64,000 bases of DNA from NCBI GenBank assembly GCA_035571835.1, contig DATNBU010000045.1, forward strand, positions 186,001 through 250,000. The letters are read 5' to 3'. This DNA comes from Candidatus Limnocylindrales bacterium. Lineage in GTDB: Bacteria; Desulfobacterota; Binatia; UBA1149; CAITLU01. This document shows, in pieces, positions 59,018-64,000 of this stretch. The translations under genes and the position numbers were made by a program. How positions within the stretch are numbered: position 1 is the stretch's first letter; every line of letters begins with the position of its first letter. Below the pieces are notes generated by a model. The model saw nothing but the letters and a program-made list of their open reading frames with translations, was not told the origin of the DNA and did no database searches.

Positions 59018-59620
59018 TCAGGCGGACGCGCCGAAATAATCGGGTTCGTTGCCGGGAGTCCACTTGATGTTGCAGCCGAGACTCGGTCGCTGGTCGGCGG
59101 CGACCTGGCGTCCGGCAAGCAGCGCATCCATCGCAGCACGAAGGTCGCGGCCGCTTACCGGCTCGCTGTTTCCCGGACGGCTCGAATCGAGCTGGCCGCG
59201 ATAGACCAGCGGGCGATGGCCGTCGGCTGCGGCCGGACCGAACAGGAAAAAGTCCGGCGTACAGGCCGCGTGATACTGCCTGGCCACCTGCTGCGTCGAA
59301 TCGAACAGGAACGGGAATCTCCAGCCGAGCTCGACGGCCAGCGCACGCATGTGCTCGGGGCCGTCCTGGGGATGCGTCTCGATGCTGTTCGCATTGATTG
59401 CGACGATCGAGATCCGGCCGTCGTAGTCGCGTGCGAGGCGCGAGAACTCGCCCCGTACATGCACGACGTACGGGCAGTGGTTGCAGATGAACATGACCAG
59501 AAGCGGACGCACGGCCGGGAAGTCGCTGAGCGCGACGTCACGTCCCGTCACGGCATCCGGCAACCGGAAGTCCGGTGCCGGCGTACCGAGAGGGAGCATG
59601 TCGGATGCGGTTTTGACCAT
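59018..59620 (-). CDS. Thioredoxin-fold AhpC/TSA-type protein
   Basis: A 200-residue cytoplasmic thioredoxin-fold protein. GTPAPDFRLPDAVTGRDVALSDF at the start, FICNHCPYVVHV with a CxxC (Cys46/Cys49), and CTPDFFLFGP with the cis-Pro region. The CNHCPYV motif marks the well-conserved but uncharacterised thioredoxin-family group found widely in bacteria. Likely thiol-disulphide reductase or peroxidase-related. The start lies 51 bp from the exported protein gene upstream, and it is followed by DUF6064. Confidence 0.88.
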   Translation of the reverse strand: MVKTASDMLPLGTPAPDFRLPDAVTGRDVALSDFPAVRPLLVMFICNHCPYVVHVRGEFSRLARDYDGRISIVAINANSIETHPQDGPEHMRALAVELGWRFPFLFDSTQQVARQYHAACTPDFFLFGPAAADGHRPLVYRGQLDSSRPGNSEPVSGRDLRAAMDALLAGRQVAADQRPSLGCNIKWTPGNEPDYFGASA

Positions 59621-59671
59621 GGGCGAACGTCCGCGCCGAACATAGCGGGAACGGTTCGCTCTGGGGAATCC

Positions 59672-60385
59672 TCAGAAATTGTACGCGATTGCGATGCCGC
59701 CCGGGTGCGGAGCGAAATGCCATTCGCCGAGCTTCGAGAGGCGCGTTCCATCGAACTGCTGGTGATAGTCGTTCCAGTCGTTCGCGGCACGCGTCGGGTG
59801 CGTCCACAGGAACGCTTCCGAAGAGACCTCGCTGACGGCGAACGACGTCCAGCCGTCGGACTGGTCGTGCTTGAACGCTTCGGCGATCACGAGCCCGTGC
59901 GCGAGGTTGAGCGTGAGGCTCCACACGTGGCGCTTCCAGTCCCAGCGCATGTTCGCTTCCTTGGCGGCAGTTTCCATCGTCTTTTCGGCAAGGTGCAGGC
60001 GCTCGGTGCAGTTCGCGCTCGACGACTTCGGAATCGCGCGGACGCGGTCGGCGCCGTAACGCGCGACATGCGGCCGGAACGTGAGGTCCGCCATTCCGAG
60101 CACGGCCTTTCCTGCGGTGATGAAGTTGTTGACCTGCGCGCCGTTGTCGTCGTGCAGAGTACCCTGCGTAACGCCGGCCACGACGCCGATCGTGAAGATC
60201 GCCATCCAGCTTCCCCACCAGAGCTTCGCGCGGGGCTGGCCGTCCTCGAGTCGTGTCTCGAGGAAATCGAGACGGGCTTCGGTGTTGGGGTCGCACGCCT
60301 GGGCGCTCGCGATCGACGGCGCGAGAAGGGCGACTGTGACGAGCATCGCGGCGAGGCAGCGACGGGGGGCACGGGCGATCTGCAT
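59672..60385 (-). CDS. Exported or membrane-bound protein, unknown
   Basis: A 237-residue protein with a Sec signal (AAMLVTVALLAPSIASA, cut near residue 28) and one possible internal membrane segment (WGSWMAIFTIGVVAGVTQG). Later parts are rich in Trp, His and acidic residues (WDWKRHVWSLTLNLAHGLVIAEAF, HPTRAANDWNDYHQQF). I do not recognise a family. The C-terminal PHPGGIAIAYNF ends with Phe, as in some outer-membrane proteins, but strands are few. Independent promoter probably in the 84 bp upstream. Confidence 0.6.
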   Translation of the reverse strand: MQIARAPRRCLAAMLVTVALLAPSIASAQACDPNTEARLDFLETRLEDGQPRAKLWWGSWMAIFTIGVVAGVTQGTLHDDNGAQVNNFITAGKAVLGMADLTFRPHVARYGADRVRAIPKSSSANCTERLHLAEKTMETAAKEANMRWDWKRHVWSLTLNLAHGLVIAEAFKHDQSDGWTSFAVSEVSSEAFLWTHPTRAANDWNDYHQQFDGTRLSKLGEWHFAPHPGGIAIAYNF

Positions 60386-60469
60386 GGCAATTTCTCCGAT
60401 CCGGACGGTTCCGGGATTGTCAGTAGGGCACGGTCTTACATCGATGGTTCACGGGAGAACAGCGATCTG

Positions 60470-60943
60470 TCAACGAGGATCGAGGATGATCACGGGAATC
60501 TCCCGCATCGTGCGGGCCTGGTAGTCGGCGTAGTCGGGATACATCCTGCACAGCGCGGGCCAGTAGTGACTTTTTTCTCCGGCATCGCCGCGCCGGGCCT
60601 TCATCGGGCGCCGGGTCCTGCCGATTTCGATCTCGACGTCGGGGTTCGCGTCGATGTTCTTTACCCACAGAGGGTCTTTGGCCATGCCGCCCTGCGAGCC
60701 GACCACCACCACGCGCGGCCCGTCCTCCAGGTAAAGAAGCGGCGCTGTTCGCCGCTCGCCCGACTTCCGGCCGACCGTGGTCAGCAGCAGGATCGGGGCG
60801 CCGTGCATCCAGACAGCGCCGAACCGGCCGCCGCTCCATCGGTAGATCCAGGTGTTGACCAGCGACATCACCCGGATGATCGGCTTGGCAATGCGCTCCT
60901 CGGTGGCGGTGAACGGGCGCGGCATTTTTACGGCGTCAGCCAT
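60470..60943 (-). CDS. Deazaflavin (F420)-dependent nitroreductase-family protein, Ddn-like
   Basis: A 157-residue split-beta-barrel protein of the DDN/Rv3547 group. ILLLTTVGRKSGERRTAPLLYLEDG (about 51-75) and VVVGSQGGMAKDPLWVKNIDANPDVEIEIG (about 78-107) are the F420-binding signatures; FPDYADYQ-type and IPVIILDP segments end the protein. Expected to use F420H2 to reduce quinones or enones. It follows the P450 gene by 18 bp on the same strand, which suggests a joint pathway. Confidence 0.9.
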   Translation of the reverse strand: MADAVKMPRPFTATEERIAKPIIRVMSLVNTWIYRWSGGRFGAVWMHGAPILLLTTVGRKSGERRTAPLLYLEDGPRVVVVGSQGGMAKDPLWVKNIDANPDVEIEIGRTRRPMKARRGDAGEKSHYWPALCRMYPDYADYQARTMREIPVIILDPR

Positions 60944-60961
60944 TTGTGAAGGATCCTTCTG

Positions 60962-62200
60962 TCAGCAGGAAATCGGAAGCGACTCGAGCCCGCGAAAGAC
61001 GAACTGGTCGCGGAAGTGTGCGTCGCCGGCTGCTGCGAGCTTCGGGCAGCGTTCGAGCAGCCGACCGATCGCGAGCACGGCTTCTCCGCGTGCGAGGTTT
61101 GCGCCGAGGCAGAAATGGATGCCGCTGCCGAACGACAGCGGTTCGATATCCTTCCGGCGGACATCGAGCGTATCGGGATCGGGGTACCTCGCCGGATCGC
61201 GATTGGCGGCGCCGAGGATCGTGACGATGCCTTCGCCTGCGCGGATGCGATGCCCGGCAATCTCGATGTCTTCGAATGCGGCGCGCCCCGAGAGCAGGAT
61301 CGAGCCGTCGAAACGCACGAGCTCTTCGATCGCGTTCGGGACCAGCGACGGATCCGCACGCAGCACATCGATCTGGTCGGGATGGCCGAGAAGATGGTGG
61401 ACGCCGTTGCCGATCAGGTTGGTCGTCGTCTCGAAGCCCGCGCCGAACAGCAGAAGGCTCATTCCGACGATCTCGTCGTCGCTCAGGCGATCGCCGCCCT
61501 CCTCGGCCTGCGCCATGCCGCTCATCATGTCGTCGCACGGTGATCTTCTTTTGTCGGCGAGGAGTGCGTGGAAATACTCGGACATCCACGCGACCGACGC
61601 GTCGGCGGCTTCGACGTCGGCGCGCGTCACGTTCATCTCGAGCGTTCGCGTGTTGAGTCGCACGCCTTCGCGAAACGGCGCGCGGTCGGCTTCGGGCACG
61701 CCGAGAAGATCGCCGATCACGGTAACTGGAAGCGGAAACGCGAGCGCATCGAGGAGGTCGCCGCCGCCGGCTTCCACGAGCGGATCGAGCAGCTTGTCGA
61801 CGGTTGCGGCCATGCGCGGTTTGAGCCGCTCGACGGTGCGCGGCGTAAAAGCCCTGGCGACCAGGCGCCGCAGCCGCGTGTGCTGCGGAGGATTGGCGAA
61901 CAGCAGGGTCGAGTCGCCGTAGCCGAGCGACTGGTGCTCGCGCCAGTCGTCGAACCCCGCGCGTTCCATCATTCCGGGCCAGTCTTTTCCGCAGCGCGGG
62001 TCGCGCAGCGCGCTGTGGCAGTCGTCGTAGCGGGTCAGGACCCAGTTGCCGAAGCTGCTCTTGAAGATCGGAGAAGCGCTGCGGACTTCATGAAGCGTCG
62101 GATACGGGTCGCGGCGAACCTCCGGATCCATGATGAGCGTAAGGAACGCGGCATCGGCGCGTGCCGGATCGTCGTGCGCTCCCGAATGTGCAGTGCTCAT
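60962..62200 (-). CDS. Cytochrome P450
   Basis: A 412-residue soluble bacterial P450. I-helix oxygen-binding motif LLFGAGFETTTN (about 240-251), ExxR in EELVR, and the haem loop FGSGIHFCLGANLAR with Cys364. The ATG at 62200 is chosen because the P450 N-terminus (MSTAHSGAHDD ... LIMDPEVRRDPYP) starts there. It monooxygenates an organic substrate and needs a ferredoxin partner, which is not encoded nearby. In one unit with a CMD-family protein, an SDR and an F420-dependent reductase: probably terpenoid, steroid or xenobiotic breakdown. Confidence 0.94.
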   Translation of the reverse strand: MSTAHSGAHDDPARADAAFLTLIMDPEVRRDPYPTLHEVRSASPIFKSSFGNWVLTRYDDCHSALRDPRCGKDWPGMMERAGFDDWREHQSLGYGDSTLLFANPPQHTRLRRLVARAFTPRTVERLKPRMAATVDKLLDPLVEAGGGDLLDALAFPLPVTVIGDLLGVPEADRAPFREGVRLNTRTLEMNVTRADVEAADASVAWMSEYFHALLADKRRSPCDDMMSGMAQAEEGGDRLSDDEIVGMSLLLFGAGFETTTNLIGNGVHHLLGHPDQIDVLRADPSLVPNAIEELVRFDGSILLSGRAAFEDIEIAGHRIRAGEGIVTILGAANRDPARYPDPDTLDVRRKDIEPLSFGSGIHFCLGANLARGEAVLAIGRLLERCPKLAAAGDAHFRDQFVFRGLESLPISC

Positions 62201-62300
62201 GCTGATCCTCCGTCCCCGCCCGGGACCGTACTTCCAGGTTTCATCGAACGAAACCGCGACAGGCCCCGAGCTCCAAGGTACGAAACCGACGGCCCGATTT

Positions 62301-62858
62301 CTACGGCTTCGGCTTGAGTGAGTCGACGACACGGGTTCCGACCGGTTCGTCGAGCTCGGTGTCGGTGCATTCGGTCAGCCGCGCGAGCATCTGGTAGTAG
62401 CCGATCGTCAGGATCGTCTCGACGATCTCGCGGTCGCTCAGGTGTTTCTTCGCTGCAGCGAATGCCGCGTCGCTGCAGCGTACCTTCTTTGCGCTCTCGT
62501 CGACGAACGCGAGGAACGCCTTCTCCTTCTCATCGAAGCACGATGCTCCGAGGTTGCCGTCCTCGATGGCCTTGATCTGCTCGGCCGTGGCGCCGCACGC
62601 TTCGGCGATCGGCACGTGCTGGATCCATTCGTATCGCCCGCCGTACGAATGAACGGCCTGAAGGATCGCATACTCGCGAAGCTTCGGCTCGAGCTGCTGC
62701 GCCGACAGGATCGACTGGCCGAGGCGCATGAGCGGCCGGAAGCTCATCGGTGCATGCGCCATCATGCGGAAGATGTTGAGCGGCACCGGAAGTGCGCGAA
62801 AGGCCGACTGCACGTCCGGCGAAGCGCTTTCGATATCGACGAGAGGAATTCGCTGCAT
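62301..62858 (-). CDS. Carboxymuconolactone decarboxylase (AhpD-like) family protein
   Basis: A 185-residue helical CMD/AhpD-fold protein. LVDIESASPDVQSAFRALPVPLNIFRMMAHAP at the start, LEPKLREYAILQAVHSYGGRYEWIQHVPIAEACGAT with Glu and His of the active-site region, then EIVETILTIGYYQMLARL. Only a single Cys lies in the usual CxxC place, so peroxidase activity is doubtful. GGAGAAAGCTC precedes the ATG. It lies between the SDR gene (20 bp) and the P450 gene (100 bp). Confidence 0.85.
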   Translation of the reverse strand: MQRIPLVDIESASPDVQSAFRALPVPLNIFRMMAHAPMSFRPLMRLGQSILSAQQLEPKLREYAILQAVHSYGGRYEWIQHVPIAEACGATAEQIKAIEDGNLGASCFDEKEKAFLAFVDESAKKVRCSDAAFAAAKKHLSDREIVETILTIGYYQMLARLTECTDTELDEPVGTRVVDSLKPKP

Positions 62859-62878
62859 GAGCTTTCTCCAGTATGCGG

Positions 62879-63682
62879 TCAGGCCATGAACAGGCCGCCA
62901 TTCGTATCGAGCGAGACACCGTTGATGTACGACGCGTCGTCCGACGCGAGGAACGCGATCGCGCCGGCCTGCTCGTCGGGAGACGAAAGCCGGCGAATCG
63001 GCATGAAGTACTCGTAGGCGGCGATGCGCTGGGCGCGAGCCTGAGCCTCTTCTTCGGTGGCGGCCTTGCGGACGCCGCCGGCGCGGATCATCGGCGTATC
63101 CACTCCGCCCGGGCAGATCGCATTGACGCGGATGCCGCGCGGGCCGTAGTCGAATGCGAGATGCCGCGTCAGCCCGAGCAGGCCCGCCTTGCTCGACGTG
63201 TAGGCGAGACCGCCGTTGGCGCTCTTGGAGCGGCCCGCAAGCGACGAGACGTTGACGACCGCGCCGCGGCCGCGTGCGGCCATCGACGGCATAAGCGCGC
63301 GGCAGCAGTGAAACGGTCCGCTGAGATTGACCGCGAGCACACGGTTCCAGCGCTCGTCGTCGAGCGTTTCGATGCCGTCTCTGGTCGCGGTGTCGCCGGT
63401 GCCGGCGACGTTGGCGAGGATGTCGACTGCGCCGAGCAACGTCTCGACCGCGGCTGCGGCTGCACGGACACTCGCGGAATCGGCGACGTCGCATTCGATC
63501 TCGATCGTGCGCGCACCGAGAGCTTCGATTTCGCGCCGAACCGCGGCGGCACCCGCGGCGTCGCGATCGACGCATGCGACCGCAGCGCCCTCGCGCGCGA
63601 ATCGAAGCGCGGTTGCGCGTCCGATCCCGCTGGCGGCGCCCGTCACGAACGCAACGCGTCCGGCAAATCGAGTGACGTCCAC
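62879..63682 (-). CDS. SDR-family NAD(P)-dependent oxidoreductase
   Basis: Classical short-chain dehydrogenase of about 267 residues: VTGAASGIGRATALR (about 12-26), CDVAD, NVAGTGDT, VVNVSSLAGRSKSANGGLAYTSSKAGLLG with catalytic Ser/Tyr/Lys, and the PGGVDTPM cap. The GTG at 63682 is used because the Rossmann start then has the usual distance; an ATG at 63736 would add 18 residues of Arg-rich sequence. First in the SDR - CMD - P450 - Ddn run. Confidence 0.9.
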   Translation of the reverse strand: MDVTRFAGRVAFVTGAASGIGRATALRFAREGAAVACVDRDAAGAAAVRREIEALGARTIEIECDVADSASVRAAAAAVETLLGAVDILANVAGTGDTATRDGIETLDDERWNRVLAVNLSGPFHCCRALMPSMAARGRGAVVNVSSLAGRSKSANGGLAYTSSKAGLLGLTRHLAFDYGPRGIRVNAICPGGVDTPMIRAGGVRKAATEEEAQARAQRIAAYEYFMPIRRLSSPDEQAGAIAFLASDDASYINGVSLDTNGGLFMA

Positions 63683-63783
63683 CGGCGCCTGATAGCGGTC
63701 ACGACCGGCGCGGTCCACAGGGCGCCGCTCCTGCATGTAACCGCCGCGATCTGCCGGCGTCCTGACGCGGCAGGGAGACGATC

Positions 63784-64000
63784 ATGAAGCCGATGAACCC
63801 AATCGCCGCCGGCGCGGCGCTCGCGTTGCAACTGTGGAATTCCGCACCGGCTTCGGCCGTCGAGCTGTCGGTACCGACTGACTTTCCGACGATCCAGGCG
63901 GCCATCGACGCGGCTCCGGATGGGGCAGTGATCTCGGTCGCTGCCGGCACCTGGTTCGAGGACATCGACTTTGCCGGCAAGGATATCGTCGTCCAGGGCG
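63784..64000 (+). CDS. Start of an exported beta-helix (pectinesterase/NosD-like) protein, cut by window end
   Basis: Only the first 72 codons are inside the window. The signal peptide (AAGAALALQLWNSAPASA, cut near VELS) is followed by VPTDFPTIQAAIDAAPDGAVISVAAGTWFEDIDF and GKDIVVQG, the standard opening of right-handed beta-helix surface proteins. AGGGAG lies 6 bases before the ATG. Divergent from the SDR gene. Confidence 0.8.
   Translation, partial: MKPMNPIAAGAALALQLWNSAPASAVELSVPTDFPTIQAAIDAAPDGAVISVAAGTWFEDIDFAGKDIVVQG

Noticed and set aside
1-64000. tRNA, rRNA, CRISPR array, transposase or phage gene
   Set aside because: Looked for acceptor/T-loop patterns in gaps, regular spacers and transposase motifs; none was found. 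The only mobile-element hint is the short palindrome at 41042-41074.

Overview
The window is GC-rich, densely coded bacterial chromosome. It has very short gaps, frequent ATGA stop/start overlaps, and no tRNA, rRNA, CRISPR array, insertion sequence or prophage gene that I can see. Several features suggest a free-living, metabolically versatile soil or water bacterium: an LLM-type F420-dependent oxidoreductase, a deazaflavin (Ddn-type) oxidoreductase, a haloalkane dehalogenase, a P450, an exported DUF1566 protein with a dockerin-like calcium loop, and an alginate-export-type outer-membrane porin. The mix would fit a deltaproteobacterium-like lineage such as Candidatus Binatota, but that placement is inference; no marker gene is present. 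The cell is probably Gram-negative, since it has a porin, an Mla/Pqi-type lipid transport operon, lipoproteins and a CpxP-like protein.

Layout. 1-14.3 kb: catabolic genes (truncated SDR, haloalkane dehalogenase, GST, aldehyde dehydrogenase, TetR regulator, ferritin-like protein, D-threonine aldolase-like enzyme, polytopic membrane protein, LLM oxidoreductase, thermonuclease, enoyl-CoA hydratase, HSDL2-type SDR, NnrS). 14.8-28.9 kb: a complete assimilatory nitrate locus: nirB, a NirD-like/FAD-reductase fusion and nasA on the minus strand; nasT, nasS, a nitrate ABC permease, a fused double ATPase and a porin on the plus strand. 28.9-32.1 kb: exported proteins and a class III adenylate cyclase. 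32.2-41.6 kb: Ppx/GppA, M20 peptidase, GNAT, GFA, two small membrane proteins plus a frameshifted gene, a ParE-type toxin-antitoxin pair, thioesterase, RecQ, a DUF726-like protein and a repeat-rich exported helical protein. 41.7-50.4 kb: lipid methyltransferase-like protein, molybdopterin oxidoreductase, hisI, and a three-gene signalling operon (kinase, receiver, receiver-PAS-kinase). 50.4-54.1 kb: STAS-MlaE/MlaF/MlaD/lipoprotein operon. 54.2-60.4 kb: YjbQ, SRPBCC protein, a Cpx-like operon (CpxP-like, CpxR-like, CpxA-like), DUF6064, thioredoxin-fold protein and an exported protein. 60.5-63.7 kb: Ddn, P450, AhpD/CMD and SDR operon. The last 217 bases start an exported beta-helix protein.

The most informative part is the control of the nitrate locus. 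Both structural transcription units (nirB and the ABC permease) have a near-perfect sigma-54 -24/-12 promoter. Each then has a 130-160 nt leader with hairpins and a strong intrinsic terminator ending in eight U just before the ribosome-binding site. Paired NtrC-like dyads (TGCAC-N7-GTGCA type) start about 112 bp upstream of both predicted starts. A third sigma-54-type promoter precedes nasT. With nasT (ANTAR antiterminator) and nasS (cytoplasmic nitrate sensor) between them, this reads as a two-input switch: nitrogen limitation fires the promoters through NtrC, and nitrate releases NasT to let polymerase read through the leader terminators.

Other points worth a look are a perfect CpxR box (GTAAA-N5-GTAAA) upstream of the Cpx-like operon, a one-base frameshift in an A-run that splits a small translationally coupled gene, an AT-rich palindrome that supplies the stop codon of the helical repeat gene, and a nitrate ABC transporter with no periplasmic binding protein in sight.
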